From NCBI RefSeq assembly GCF_002895435.1, contig NZ_POYJ01000001.1, forward strand, positions 806,001 to 870,000: DNA of 64,000 nt, given 5' to 3'. The position numbers were made by a program, and so were the translations under genes. The notes beneath the pieces are model-generated. The model was not told the DNA's origin, did no database searches, and saw only the letters and a list, made by a program, of their open reading frames with translations. This DNA is from Aquimarina sediminis. Lineage in GTDB: Bacteria > Bacteroidota > Bacteroidia > Flavobacteriales > Flavobacteriaceae. Position 1 is the stretch's first letter. Every line of letters begins with the position of its first letter. Below, in pieces: positions 8,748 through 18,651 of the stretch.

Positions 8748-8775
8748 AAGAAAAACAATTTATTATAAAATATTT

Positions 8776-9375
8776 ATGACCAGTATACTAACAGGTGATA
8801 TCATAAATTCTAGAAAAATTGAACCTCAGCATTGGATGCCAGTCCTCAAGGCAGAACTGAATAAATACGGATCCCAGCCTTCACAATGGGAAATCTATAG
8901 AGGTGATAGTTTTCAACTAGAAGTTTCTCCTAGTAAGGCAATAGAAGTCGCAATACTTATAAAAGCAACTATGAAGCAATTTAAGCCCCTTGATGTCAGA
9001 GTCGCCATTGGTATTGGAGACAAAACATATACCTCAACAAAAATTAAAGAATCTAACGGGAGTGCATTTGTTTATTCTGGTGAATGTTTTGAACAATTAA
9101 AAAAACAAACTATCGCAATAAAATCTCCTTGGGAAACTTTTGACAAAACCATAAATTTAATGCTTCAATTAGCGTTACTCTCTATGGATTATTGGAAACC
9201 CGCATATTCTACAATCATTAAAACAGCATTGGAGTATCCAGAAAAAACTCAGGAACAAATTGCTCATATATTAGGCAAAACCCAAGGTACAATTAGTGTT
9301 GGCTTAAACAGAGTCGGTTATGACGAAATAAAAAAATTAATTACTTATTATAAAAATTATATACAAACTAAATGA
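8776..9375 (+). CDS. SatD-family protein with C-terminal helix-turn-helix
   Basis: The 199-residue protein matches the SatD family layout. Residues 1-145 carry TSILTGDIINSRKI and an RGDSFQLEV strand reminiscent of nucleotide-cyclase-like folds. Residues 155-190 form a helix-turn-helix (KTQEQIAHILGKTQGTISVG) suited to DNA binding. I chose ATG 8776. A TTG at 8743 extends the frame by 11 residues but lies inside the repeat array. The gene overlaps the DUF3307 gene by four bases (ATGA), an arrangement I recall in other bacteria. The family name comes from a Streptococcus acid-tolerance locus; its molecular role is not established. The upstream palindromes are its probable control site. Confidence 0.8.
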   Translation: MTSILTGDIINSRKIEPQHWMPVLKAELNKYGSQPSQWEIYRGDSFQLEVSPSKAIEVAILIKATMKQFKPLDVRVAIGIGDKTYTSTKIKESNGSAFVYSGECFEQLKKQTIAIKSPWETFDKTINLMLQLALLSMDYWKPAYSTIIKTALEYPEKTQEQIAHILGKTQGTISVGLNRVGYDEIKKLITYYKNYIQTK

Positions 9376-10094
9376 TCGCACTGATCCTAAAACTAACATT
9401 ATCTCATTTAATGGGAGATTTTTTATTCCAACCGCTTTCTTGGGTAAAGGATAAAGAAGAAAAAAAGTATAAATCTATTTATTTATATCTGCATATTCTA
9501 ATACACACTTTACTCCTGTTTATATTGCTTCAATTCAATATCAAATATTGGGTAGGGATATTATTCATAGTTTTATCCCACTTTTGTATAGATATATTAA
9601 AAATTTCATTAAAAAATCGTTTTAATCAAAGAATCTTGTTTTTTGGAGATCAGGCACTACACCTAATTATGATAGGATTTGTAACCTATTATTATTACCC
9701 GTATGACCTTCCTTTTTCATATTTATTTACTCCAAAATTTATACTCTTTATAACCTCTATTCTAATAGTTACTATCGTCACATCCGTCATCATGAAAACG
9801 ATTATTTCTAAATGGGACATCGAAGATGATCGAGATTCATTAGAAATGGCTGGTTCATATATTGGGATGCTCGAAAGAATACTAATTTTTGTGTTTATAA
9901 TCAGTGATCACTGGGAAGGCATTGGGTTTTTATTAGCAGCCAAATCTGTATTTCGCTATGGGGATCTTTCTAAAACCAAAGACCGAAAACTTACAGAATA
10001 CATCCTTATAGGTACACTTATTAGTTTTGGTCTAGCCATGTTAACAGGAATAGGATACAATTATTTTCTAGAATTGATACCTGCCAATCTGTAA
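9372..10094 (+). CDS. DUF3307 membrane protein
   Basis: This 240-residue protein has about seven hydrophobic segments. It begins with the DUF3307 signature LTLSHLMGDFLFQP and continues with charged loops (SWVKDKEEKKYK) and a second conserved His-rich stretch (LSHFCIDILKISLKNR, DQALHLIMIGF). It overlaps the SatD-family gene by four bases and is almost certainly co-translated with it. The conserved His and Asp residues at the membrane surface hint at a membrane-bound hydrolase or metal site, but no activity has been shown that I know of. Topology is predicted from hydrophobicity only. Confidence 0.8.
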   Translation: MIALILKLTLSHLMGDFLFQPLSWVKDKEEKKYKSIYLYLHILIHTLLLFILLQFNIKYWVGILFIVLSHFCIDILKISLKNRFNQRILFFGDQALHLIMIGFVTYYYYPYDLPFSYLFTPKFILFITSILIVTIVTSVIMKTIISKWDIEDDRDSLEMAGSYIGMLERILIFVFIISDHWEGIGFLLAAKSVFRYGDLSKTKDRKLTEYILIGTLISFGLAMLTGIGYNYFLELIPANL

Positions 10095-10140
10095 CAATTA
10101 CTTAAATAAACAACAAAATCAAGTTACATAATCAAAAGAA

Positions 10141-10175
10141 AAAAGGCTGCCCAAAGAATTTTAGGCAGCCCTTTT
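10141..10175. terminator. Intrinsic terminator between DUF3307 and C10 protease genes
   Basis: The inverted repeat GGCTGCC (10145-10151) / GGCAGCC (10164-10170) is flanked by A-rich sequence on one side and TTTT on the other, so it can serve both converging genes. Confidence 0.8.
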
Positions 10176-10192
10176 AATATGATACTTTATAC

Positions 10193-12337
10193 CTAATCAA
10201 TGATTAGTTTTTTCACTTGTGTTTTCTGTGATGAAGTAGTCATTCTAATAAAATAAAACTCTTCAGACAATTCGGTTAGATCAAGTTTTTCTTTATGCAT
10301 TCCTTTATTCATTACCTTATTAACTAATACCCGATGATATGTCCCTTTAACATTTAGCAATTCTATTCTTACATTCTCCCTTTTTGGTACAAAAAAGTTG
10401 ATCGTAGTTTCTATTTTTGCAGGGTTTGGGTAATTATAAAAAGTTGAGGTTGATCTATTTTCTTCTCTTTTAAAAACTCCAACAATTACATTTGATTTTT
10501 TAGTCCCTTCTTCAAAGTGTATGTTATCTAACCAAACACAATCACTTCCGCTACTTACAGAATAATCCTTCTTATAAATCCAGGTCAAAACATGATCTCC
10601 TGCATTAACTGTATAGCTCACTTCATTCCAATCGATATCTCCACTCCATCTATTCTTTTCTTCTCCATCAATTTTGAATATTAAAAAGTCATAATTCCTC
10701 TCTGAAGAAACTTTATAATCAAACTTAATAACAGCCTCCTTAATAAAGCTTTTCTTTACAGATAATTGAGTTTGCTCATTATCAACAATTCTCAAAGATT
10801 TTGCACTTACACCGTGATTAGAGTCCAACGCAACCAAACTCCATTCAGGATTATGAATAAAACTAAAATCAGCCTGACTATAATCATTGGTTTCAAAATC
10901 TACGATTGAAGGTTCATTAGAAGAGCCTCCTTCTTTTACTTCTATCTCAAATATCTGATTGTTGGATATAGCTGCATCTTTTACTTTTAATTCTATTGTA
11001 TATCTCCCAACATCATCAGAAGTTGGAGTTCCTGTAAGCCTATAACTATTGTTATCCGATACAATTTGTAACCATACAGGTCTCTGAACAAGCTCTATCT
11101 GTAACTCATCGCCATTCTCATCAAATGTTTGGATTGCATACGTATATTCCTTATCTACCTGTGCTTCTGCAGAAGGAATAGAAGTAATAATCGGAGCCAT
11201 ATTTCTAGGCTTCAGATTAATAATAGCAGAATTATTCTCTACCCAATTATGATCTCCATTATGAGTAATCATTTCGGTTAGGTAGAAATAACCATTAGAT
11301 CTACCTCCCCATCCCCAATTGATATGAAAATAATCTCCCTGGTCGGTTATCTGATAGCCATCCAAAGCAAATAAATGTCCTGCAGAGGTAGTAAGACTAC
11401 TTCTTCCGGCATACAAAACTGGTCTTTTAGCCTCCAGCTCTCTTTTCATTATAGTATTCCAATCGGATTGATTGTAAGAATATCTATAAATCTGACGAGC
11501 ACTTTGATCATACTTAAAATATCTTTTCAATATATCCTGAAGATTATAAGTATAAGCACCAGAAGAATTGGCTCCATAATTCATATTTACTGCTACTCCA
11601 CAATGATATAAAAGTTTTGCATTTTCTTGATCAGGAACATCTTTAGACATTTGATCCCAATGATAAGTTGTCTCTCCAAAATTAACAGATAGTTGACCAT
11701 ACTTGCTATGAGAATAGGTATTGGAGCCGGAGCCGGTTTTAGGAAACTCCCAGTATCTCAATACTTGCCCCATGGCAGTTGCTACACACCCTACCAAAGC
11801 ACGTCCATCTCTTCCTTCAGGATCTTCTGGGCATTGTTTGTTCCACCCGGATCCCTGACTGTATTTAACATCTGCCATAAACGGAATCACCTGAGTAACC
11901 CTGTTCTTTGCAGACTTCTGCTTTAGGCTTTTCCACTCGGGAGATACATAATTAGATTTAGAAGTTTTACCTATCAATACCTGATTATAGACGTACTCCT
12001 TATATTGTTCCATCCAAGAAACAATAACAGGATTATGATTAGATAAATCCAATAAATTTTCATCAGAATACCCTAAAATAGGCTTGGCTGCATCATCAGC
12101 AGAGACAATTACAAACCCACCTTCATTGTATTCAATTAAATAATAGGCTGTAATACCTTTATAGGTAACTTCATGTACATTTTGTACACTTTTTGCATTA
12201 GAAGATTTAAGATGGGTACTTCCATTAACCCAATTGTTGGCAACATCAATAGCTGTTTTTTTGTCTATTGAATTGGCGTTCATTCTGAAGAAAAAAAAGC
12301 ATAGAATGACTACTGAATAAGATAATAATCTTTTCAT
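10193..12337 (-). CDS. Secreted C10 (streptopain-like) cysteine protease with Ig-like module and T9SS sorting domain
   Basis: The 714-residue product has a Sec signal (1-22), a Spi-type propeptide (about 25-125, including GGFVIVSADDAAKPILGYS), and a peptidase C10 domain with nucleophile Cys184 (ALVGCVATAMGQVLRYW), His321 (SAGHLFALDGYQ) and the WGWGG loop at 341-345. An Ig/cadherin-like He_PIG module follows (about 380-465), then a beta-sandwich that may bind carbohydrate. The last 85 residues are a type A type IX secretion sorting domain (FYNYPNPAKIETTINF to the end). It should cross the outer membrane by the Por/T9SS route and be activated by propeptide removal, degrading extracellular protein. 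It is a single-gene unit with a terminator downstream. Confidence 0.92.
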   Translation of the reverse strand: MKRLLSYSVVILCFFFFRMNANSIDKKTAIDVANNWVNGSTHLKSSNAKSVQNVHEVTYKGITAYYLIEYNEGGFVIVSADDAAKPILGYSDENLLDLSNHNPVIVSWMEQYKEYVYNQVLIGKTSKSNYVSPEWKSLKQKSAKNRVTQVIPFMADVKYSQGSGWNKQCPEDPEGRDGRALVGCVATAMGQVLRYWEFPKTGSGSNTYSHSKYGQLSVNFGETTYHWDQMSKDVPDQENAKLLYHCGVAVNMNYGANSSGAYTYNLQDILKRYFKYDQSARQIYRYSYNQSDWNTIMKRELEAKRPVLYAGRSSLTTSAGHLFALDGYQITDQGDYFHINWGWGGRSNGYFYLTEMITHNGDHNWVENNSAIINLKPRNMAPIITSIPSAEAQVDKEYTYAIQTFDENGDELQIELVQRPVWLQIVSDNNSYRLTGTPTSDDVGRYTIELKVKDAAISNNQIFEIEVKEGGSSNEPSIVDFETNDYSQADFSFIHNPEWSLVALDSNHGVSAKSLRIVDNEQTQLSVKKSFIKEAVIKFDYKVSSERNYDFLIFKIDGEEKNRWSGDIDWNEVSYTVNAGDHVLTWIYKKDYSVSSGSDCVWLDNIHFEEGTKKSNVIVGVFKREENRSTSTFYNYPNPAKIETTINFFVPKRENVRIELLNVKGTYHRVLVNKVMNKGMHKEKLDLTELSEEFYFIRMTTSSQKTQVKKLIID

Positions 12338-12550
12338 TTAAGTTGGTTTTAATTAATATAATTTATTAAATATTAATACGAATTTAACCTCTCTAACTTT
12401 AAATAATTAATTATCCAACTAAAAAATTTAACACAAAAATACTAGTAAAACACCATGTATTATATCGATTTAACCAATTACAACCAACATATAACAAAAT
12501 TGATTTTTGCAATAGCAATTTTGGTAATGTATCAACAAAACAGAAAATAA

Positions 12551-12574
12551 AAAAGGGGAAAATTCCCCGTTTCA
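12551..12574 (-). terminator. Intrinsic terminator of the LysR gene
   Basis: GGGGAAAATTCCCC (12555-12568) is followed, reading the minus strand, by a run of T. It lies 44 bases past the LysR stop codon. Confidence 0.75.
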
Positions 12575-12617
12575 TGTTTTAAAAATTTTCATTTCATAGT
12601 TAAAACTTTAGCAAGAA

Positions 12618-13496
12618 TTAAAGAAATTTCATGATCTGCCATAAGGCTGGGTTTCGATTATCCTCTTTCCAAATAATAGAAAGTGCTGATTTTTGAGGTA
12701 TTTTAGGGATCTCCAAAAATTTCACCTTCAAATCAAAACCATATTGCAATGATGTGGGTACAATAGCAACGCCAAGACCACTCTCTACCAATTTAAATAT
12801 AGTTTGAGCATGTACAGATTTATGAGATACTTTGGGCGTAAAACCTTTATCCTCACAAATACTCATTATTTTATCATAATAAAGCGAACTATAATCTGAT
12901 GAAAACAATACAAAATGTTCATTAGACACCTGTTTGATACTTTTAAAAGTACTTTTTGAAAGATGATGGTTATCCGGTAAAACCAAAGAAAAGGTATCTA
13001 CATGTATTGTTTTCATTTGCATTCCTTCAGGTACTCTCGCCAATCGTACAAAACCAATATCCAATTGATCTTTTTGGATAGCCTCTACCTGAAGATAGTT
13101 CGATATTTCCTCTAAACTAAATTTTATGTTCGGATACTCCTCATTAACCTTTACTAATAAATCAGGAATCACAGTTTGTATTGCAGAACCAAGAAAACCT
13201 ATTCTAATCTCTCCATCACTTCCTTTATCTATCAACTTGGTTTGCTTAAGAGTAAAATCAATATGATTAAAAATATAATCTAACTCTTTTTTAAGATACT
13301 CTCCCGCAGCAGTCAGGCTAACCTTTCTTTTATTTCTTATAAAAAGAGCCACTCCTATAATATCTTCCATTTGTTTAATCTGCCTACTTAAACCTGGTTG
13401 TGAAATAAACAACCTATCTGCTGCTTTTCTAAAATGTAACTCTTCGGCAACAGCCATAAAATATGTAAAATGACGAAGCTCTATCTGATAACTCAT
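12618..13496 (-). CDS. LysR-family regulator, probable hut regulator
   Basis: The 292-residue protein has a winged helix-turn-helix at residues 5-65 (ELRHFTYFMAVAEELHFRKA, ISQPGLSRQIKQMEDIIG) and a periplasmic-binding-like effector domain (GEIRIGFLGSAIQTVIPDLL, SGLGVAIVPTSLQYG). It is transcribed away from hutH with 82 bases between the two starts, the classic LysR arrangement, so it most likely senses histidine or urocanate and controls the hut operon and itself. Regulation by a LysR protein rather than the HutC repressor is the notable point. The effector is inference. Confidence 0.88.
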   Translation of the reverse strand: MSYQIELRHFTYFMAVAEELHFRKAADRLFISQPGLSRQIKQMEDIIGVALFIRNKRKVSLTAAGEYLKKELDYIFNHIDFTLKQTKLIDKGSDGEIRIGFLGSAIQTVIPDLLVKVNEEYPNIKFSLEEISNYLQVEAIQKDQLDIGFVRLARVPEGMQMKTIHVDTFSLVLPDNHHLSKSTFKSIKQVSNEHFVLFSSDYSSLYYDKIMSICEDKGFTPKVSHKSVHAQTIFKLVESGLGVAIVPTSLQYGFDLKVKFLEIPKIPQKSALSIIWKEDNRNPALWQIMKFL

Positions 13497-13578
13497 AGTT
13501 ATTAATTAATGACCAAATAAGTATTTCTAATTATTAAAAATAAGCATTAAATTAGTACTATCAAATAGAAACATACAA
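13497..13578. promoter_or_regulatory. Divergent lysR-hutH control region
   Basis: This 82-base, very AT-rich spacer separates two divergent start codons. It must contain both promoters and the LysR-type site. The AATAAG hexamer occurs twice. No consensus -7 box (TAnnTTTG) is evident for hutH, consistent with a promoter needing an activator. No exact binding site can be fixed by eye. Confidence 0.5.
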
Positions 13579-15159
13579 ATGACAGATACAATACACCATT
13601 TTGCATACGGAGAAGATCACCTAACAGCAGGAATAGCCATCAAAATTGCCAATGGCAAGACCAAGGGTATAATCTCTGAAACTTCTAGAGAAAAAATCAA
13701 AAGAAGTAGACAAATCGTAGAAAATATTGTAGAAAAGGGAGACCCGGTATATGGAATCAATACAGGTTTTGGTCCATTATGTACTACAAAAATATCTAAA
13801 GAAGAAACTAATATTCTACAAAGTAACATTTTGCAAAGCCATAGTGTTGGTGTAGGAGAACCTATCGATTCTGAGATCGCTAAGCTTATGATGATTCTTA
13901 AAGTTCAATCCTTGTCACAAGGGTACTCTGGTATTGCAGAAGGGACTTTGGATCGTATTTTATGGCATATTGATAATGATGCAATTCCTATTGTTCCTTG
14001 CCAGGGTTCTGTAGGTGCATCAGGAGACCTTGCTCCTCTTTCTCATCTATTCTTACCTTTAATAGGTTTAGGAAAAGTAGTATATCAAGGAAATGTAATT
14101 ACTACTGCAGAATTGTTTAAAGCAACTGGATTAGAATCTATAGACTTAGGACCAAAAGAAGGATTAGCATTAATAAACGGAACACAATTTATTGCAGCAC
14201 ATGCCGTACAGGTAGTAGCAAAACTACATAATTGTCTTGCACATGCAGATATTATTGGTGCTATGATGATCGAAGGGTTACAAGGATCAGTAAAACCATT
14301 TTTTAAAGAATTACATCAATTACGTCCTTTTAAAGGAAATATTCATGTAGCATCCAGAATAAAGTCCTTATTAAAAGGTTCCGAAATTATGGAAGATCAT
14401 ATCGATTGTGATCGTGTTCAGGATCCATATTCATTGCGATGCATGCCACAGGTACATGGATCGTCAAGAAATGCATGGTTACATCTAAAAGAACTTCTCG
14501 AAGTAGAATTAAATTCGGTAACCGATAATCCTATAATTATCAGCGAAGACCTCACCATTAGCGGAGGTAGTTTTCATGGTCAACCTTTGGCAATGGCAAT
14601 TGATTATGCTTGTTTAGCAGCTTCAGAATTAGGAAATATTTCTGATCGAAGAATATACCTCGCTTTAGAAGGAAACTCTCCTGGAGTTCCTAAATTGTTA
14701 ATGAAAGATACAGGTATCAATTCTGGATATATGATATTGCAATATACCACAGCAGCTCTAGCCAGCGAAAACAAAGGCTTATGTTTTCCCTCTAGCGCAG
14801 ATAGTATCCCAACATCTCTAGGGCAAGAAGATCACGTAAGTATGGGTTCTATTGGAGGTAGAAAGGCACTAAGAGTTATAGAAAATGTAGAAAAAATACT
14901 GGCTATCGAACTTTTAACAGCTGCTCAGGCTTTTGAGTTTAGAAAACCTCTAAAATCAGGAATCATACTGGATGAAGTTCATAAAATAATTAGAGAACAT
15001 GTGTCTTTTGCTGATAAAGACAGAGTATTCGCGGATGATATAGAGAAAGGAATACAAATAGTAAAAAACAAAACTATTGTAGATATCGCTACTAAAATAT
15101 CTGAAAAAGAAAACTTATCATTAGAAACAGAATTTTCTGGTGAATTAGAAGTATACTAA
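13579..15159 (+). CDS. hutH: Histidine ammonia-lyase
   Basis: The 526-residue enzyme converts L-histidine to trans-urocanate and ammonia, the first step of histidine degradation. It has the segment whose Ala147-Ser148-Gly149 cyclises to the MIO prosthetic group (GSVGASGDLAPLSH), the active-site Tyr58 region (GDPVYGINTGFGP), and the conserved EGLQGSVKPF and SLRCMPQVHG blocks. Length and motifs are those of bacterial HAL rather than phenylalanine ammonia-lyase, and the hutI and hutU neighbours confirm it. It is the first gene of a six-gene plus-strand operon, divergent from a LysR gene. Confidence 0.96.
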   Translation: MTDTIHHFAYGEDHLTAGIAIKIANGKTKGIISETSREKIKRSRQIVENIVEKGDPVYGINTGFGPLCTTKISKEETNILQSNILQSHSVGVGEPIDSEIAKLMMILKVQSLSQGYSGIAEGTLDRILWHIDNDAIPIVPCQGSVGASGDLAPLSHLFLPLIGLGKVVYQGNVITTAELFKATGLESIDLGPKEGLALINGTQFIAAHAVQVVAKLHNCLAHADIIGAMMIEGLQGSVKPFFKELHQLRPFKGNIHVASRIKSLLKGSEIMEDHIDCDRVQDPYSLRCMPQVHGSSRNAWLHLKELLEVELNSVTDNPIIISEDLTISGGSFHGQPLAMAIDYACLAASELGNISDRRIYLALEGNSPGVPKLLMKDTGINSGYMILQYTTAALASENKGLCFPSSADSIPTSLGQEDHVSMGSIGGRKALRVIENVEKILAIELLTAAQAFEFRKPLKSGIILDEVHKIIREHVSFADKDRVFADDIEKGIQIVKNKTIVDIATKISEKENLSLETEFSGELEVY

Positions 15160-15234
15160 AAAAAGTACTCTTATTACTCTGATACCATTATAGTATATAT
15201 AATCACTACCAGAGTTTATACCTTAACGATAATT

Positions 15235-16476
15235 ATGAAAAATTATAAACTAATAGGACCAATCACTCAGCTTATTTCAATGGATAATCTGAGTATCAAA
15301 GGTGCTATAAAAGATGAAGATCTCGAAATAAAGAAGGATGTTGGTATACTTATCGAAGATGGATATATCCATAATATCGACACTTTCGCAGATTTAAAAA
15401 TAAAGACCAAAGAGTTGAATGCTGAGATTATAGAACTACAATCTGATTATGTATGTACTCCAGGGTTTATTGACGCACATACGCATATTTGTTTTTCTGG
15501 ATCCAGAGCCAGAGATTACGCAATGCGAAATGCTGGAAAATCATATCTAGAAATAGCGGCAAACGGTGGAGGTATATGGGATACCGTTACCCAAACCAGA
15601 AAAGCAAATCAAGAAGAACTTACTCAAGGAGTGATAGAAAGAGCCAATGCCTTATTAAAAAAAGGGATTACCACCATCGAAGTAAAAAGTGGGTATGGGC
15701 TTTCTGTAGACGAAGAACTCAAAATGCTACGAGCAATCAAAACTGCAAATACAGATACTAATGCAGATTTAGTATCAACTTGTTTGGCAGCACATATATT
15801 GCCAAAAGATTTTGAAGGAGATCATAAAGCATATCTTCAAAATATTAGTGATACCTTATTCCCTATACTAAAGGAAGAGCAACTAGCCAGTAGAGTTGAT
15901 GCTTTTGTAGAACAAGGAGCTTATGAACCAGAAGATATCTATCCTTATTTTGAAAAGGCAAAAGCAATGGGATTTGATATTACAGTACATGCAGATCAGT
16001 TTAGCCCCGGTGGCAGTGAAGTAGCTGTAAAAATGGAAGCCGTTAGTGCCGATCATTTGGAAGCAAGCTCAGAACAAGAAATTAATATACTGGCACAAAG
16101 TAATGTAATCTCTGTAGCCCTACCAGGAGCTTCAATAGGATTAGGTTGTGACTTTACTCCTGCCAGAAAAATTCTGGATGCTGGTGGCGCTTTGGCAATT
16201 GCCAGTGACTGGAATCCTGGTTCTGCTCCTATGGGAGACCTGTTAACACAAGCCTGTATTCTTGGTACTTTCCAAAAATTAAGTAATTCTGAAGTTCTTG
16301 CAGGAATAACATATAGAGCGGCAGCAGCACTTCGTCTGGAAGACAGAGGAAGATTAGTACCCGGGATGTTAGCAGATTTTAATCTGTTTGAAACCGATCA
16401 CTATAATGAAATCTTTTACCACCAGGGAAAAATTGTTCCTTCTCAGGTATGGAAACTAGGAAATCTAGTATCATAA
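15235..16476 (+). CDS. hutI: Imidazolonepropionase
   Basis: The 413-residue amidohydrolase opens the ring of 4-imidazolone-5-propanoate to give N-formimidoyl-L-glutamate, step three of the pathway. The metal site motif FIDAHTHICFSGSRARDYAM, the HAH-type ligand block (CLAAHILPKDFEGD), VHADQFSPGGSEVAV and the late ASDWNPGSAPMGDL are all present. It is placed 75 bases after hutH and before hutU. The gene order H-I-U is not reaction order but is common in Bacteroidota. Confidence 0.95.
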   Translation: MKNYKLIGPITQLISMDNLSIKGAIKDEDLEIKKDVGILIEDGYIHNIDTFADLKIKTKELNAEIIELQSDYVCTPGFIDAHTHICFSGSRARDYAMRNAGKSYLEIAANGGGIWDTVTQTRKANQEELTQGVIERANALLKKGITTIEVKSGYGLSVDEELKMLRAIKTANTDTNADLVSTCLAAHILPKDFEGDHKAYLQNISDTLFPILKEEQLASRVDAFVEQGAYEPEDIYPYFEKAKAMGFDITVHADQFSPGGSEVAVKMEAVSADHLEASSEQEINILAQSNVISVALPGASIGLGCDFTPARKILDAGGALAIASDWNPGSAPMGDLLTQACILGTFQKLSNSEVLAGITYRAAAALRLEDRGRLVPGMLADFNLFETDHYNEIFYHQGKIVPSQVWKLGNLVS

Positions 16477-16529
16477 AACAAAAAACACCCCTTTTTAAGG
16501 TACACACCTTGGGGACAAAAAAAACAAAT

Positions 16530-18530
16530 ATGACCTTCAAAGAGCAAATACTTCAAGGGATCCCTAAAACATTACCTCCAAAGAAATCTTTGGATACAAA
16601 AATTAGTCGTGCTCCCAAACGAAAACAAATTTTATCCAACGAAGAAAAGAAATTAGCGCTTAAAAATGCTTTGCGATATTTTCCAAAAAACTGGCATAAC
16701 GAGCTTGCTACAGAATTTTTGGAAGAATTAAATACCTATGGGCGTATCTATATGTATCGATTTATTCCTGAATACACTATCTATGCACGACCTATAGACG
16801 AGTATCCTGCCAATACAAAGCAAGCAGCGGGTATTATGCTAATGATACAGAATAATCTTGATGATGCAGTTGCACAACACCCATACGAATTAATAACTTA
16901 TGGAGGTAATGGAGCTGTATTTCAAAACTGGGCGCAGTACCTACTTACAATGCAATATTTGGCTACAATGACCGAAGAGCAAACCTTGCATATGTACTCC
17001 GGGCACCCTATGGGATTATTTCCTTCATCCAAGGATGCTCCTAGAGTTGTAGTAACCAACGGGATGATGATTCCTAATTACTCTAAACCTGATGATTGGG
17101 AAAAGTTCAATGCGCTGGGTGTAACACAATATGGACAAATGACCGCAGGAAGCTATATGTATATTGGACCACAAGGAATTGTGCATGGTACTACGATCAC
17201 AGTCATGAATGCATTTAGAAAAACATTAAAATCTGGTGAAACGCCAGCAGGAAAAATTTTCTTAACCTCTGGATTAGGAGGAATGAGTGGAGCGCAGCCC
17301 AAAGCAGGAAATATAGCAGGATGTATCACTATCTGTGCGGAAGTAAACCCAAAAGCTGCCAAAAAACGCCACGAACAAGGCTGGGTAGACGAAATTATTG
17401 ATGATATCAATGACTTAGTTACCCGAACACAAAAAGCGATGGATCAAAAAGAAACTATCTCTATTGCCTATCAAGGTAATGTAGTTGACATATGGGAACG
17501 ATTTTATGATGAAAATATACATATCCAATTAGGGTCAGATCAAACTTCTTTGCATAACCCCTGGTCTGGTGGATACTACCCGGCAGGAATAAGTTATGAC
17601 GAAGCCAATGCCTTAATAAGTACTGATCCCGATGCATTTAAAAGTAAAGTACAGGAATCTTTGCGTAGACATGCAGATGCTATTAATAAACATACTACCA
17701 GAGGCACCTATTTCTTTGATTATGGTAATGCTTTCTTATTAGAAGCTTCTCGTGCAGGAGCAGAAATCATGGCAGAGAATGGCATAGACTTTAAATATCC
17801 ATCTTATGTACAAGATATTCTGGGACCTATGTGTTTTGATTATGGATTTGGTCCTTTTAGATGGGTATGTACTTCAGGTAAACCAGAAGATCTAGATACC
17901 ACAGATCAGATTGCTTTAGAGGTAATGGAAGCCATTAAAAAAGTATCTCCAAAAGAAATACAACAGCAAATGCAGGATAATATTACCTGGATTAGAGAAG
18001 CAAAGCAGAATAAACTTGTTGTGGGTTCTCAAGCTCGAATTTTATATGCAGATGCAGAAGGTAGGATAAAAATCGCTGAAGCCTTTAACAAAGCTATAGA
18101 AAGTGGAAAAATCTCTGCCCCGGTAGTTTTAGGACGAGATCATCATGATGTTAGTGGTACTGATTCACCTTATCGAGAAACCAGTAATATCTATGATGGT
18201 AGTAAATTTACTGCAGATATGGCTATTCATAATGTAATCGGTGATAGTTTTAGAGGTGCTACCTGGGTCTCTATACACAATGGTGGTGGCGTTGGATGGG
18301 GAGAAGTAACCAACGGAGGTTTCGGAATGTTACTTGACGGATCTGCCGAGGCTTCAGAAAAACTGGAGCGTATGCTTTTTTATGATGTAAACAATGGCAT
18401 CTCTAGACGAAGCTGGGCTAGAAATGAAGAAGCTTTATTCGCCATAAAAAGAGAAATGGAAAGAACACCAAAACTTAAAGTCACCCTACCAAATCTGGTA
18501 GATGATGATGTATTAAAGGATATGCTATAA
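16530..18530 (+). CDS. hutU: Urocanate hydratase
   Basis: The 666-residue NAD-dependent enzyme hydrates urocanate to imidazolonepropionate. Key blocks are TYGGNGAVFQNWAQYL, the NAD-binding QMTAGSYMYIGPQGIVHG and GLGGMSGAQPKAGNIAG, and the catalytic-cysteine segment RWVCTSGKPEDLDTTD. It is about 100 residues longer than the Bacillus or Pseudomonas enzyme and nearer the animal length, a form I associate with Bacteroidota. I start it at ATG 16530. An upstream in-frame ATG at 16449 would overlap hutI by 28 bases and adds non-homologous residues. A long hairpin follows in the gap before hutD. Confidence 0.95.
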   Translation: MTFKEQILQGIPKTLPPKKSLDTKISRAPKRKQILSNEEKKLALKNALRYFPKNWHNELATEFLEELNTYGRIYMYRFIPEYTIYARPIDEYPANTKQAAGIMLMIQNNLDDAVAQHPYELITYGGNGAVFQNWAQYLLTMQYLATMTEEQTLHMYSGHPMGLFPSSKDAPRVVVTNGMMIPNYSKPDDWEKFNALGVTQYGQMTAGSYMYIGPQGIVHGTTITVMNAFRKTLKSGETPAGKIFLTSGLGGMSGAQPKAGNIAGCITICAEVNPKAAKKRHEQGWVDEIIDDINDLVTRTQKAMDQKETISIAYQGNVVDIWERFYDENIHIQLGSDQTSLHNPWSGGYYPAGISYDEANALISTDPDAFKSKVQESLRRHADAINKHTTRGTYFFDYGNAFLLEASRAGAEIMAENGIDFKYPSYVQDILGPMCFDYGFGPFRWVCTSGKPEDLDTTDQIALEVMEAIKKVSPKEIQQQMQDNITWIREAKQNKLVVGSQARILYADAEGRIKIAEAFNKAIESGKISAPVVLGRDHHDVSGTDSPYRETSNIYDGSKFTADMAIHNVIGDSFRGATWVSIHNGGGVGWGEVTNGGFGMLLDGSAEASEKLERMLFYDVNNGISRRSWARNEEALFAIKREMERTPKLKVTLPNLVDDDVLKDML

Positions 18531-18553
18531 TTTTTATGCACTTTAAAATATCA

Positions 18554-18612
18554 AATTGAGCTTGCCAAAATTTTACCCAAACAGGATTGTTAAAATTTTG
18601 ACAAGCTCAATT
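18554..18612. repeat. Long imperfect palindrome between hutU and hutD
   Basis: Two 22-base arms (18554-18575 and 18591-18612) pair with a single mismatch around a 15-base loop. The outer part, AATTGAGCTTG/ACAAGCTCAATT, resembles dispersed palindromic intergenic repeats containing GACAAGCTCA. It has no T run, so it is more likely a mobile-type palindrome, processing site or mRNA stabiliser than a terminator inside the operon. Confidence 0.7.
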
Positions 18613-18651
18613 CAATAATTATATGATCATTTTTATTTATGTTTACGCTAT

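Noticed and set aside
16449..16529. Longer start for hutU
   Set aside because: It overlaps hutI and encodes 27 residues not expected in urocanase.
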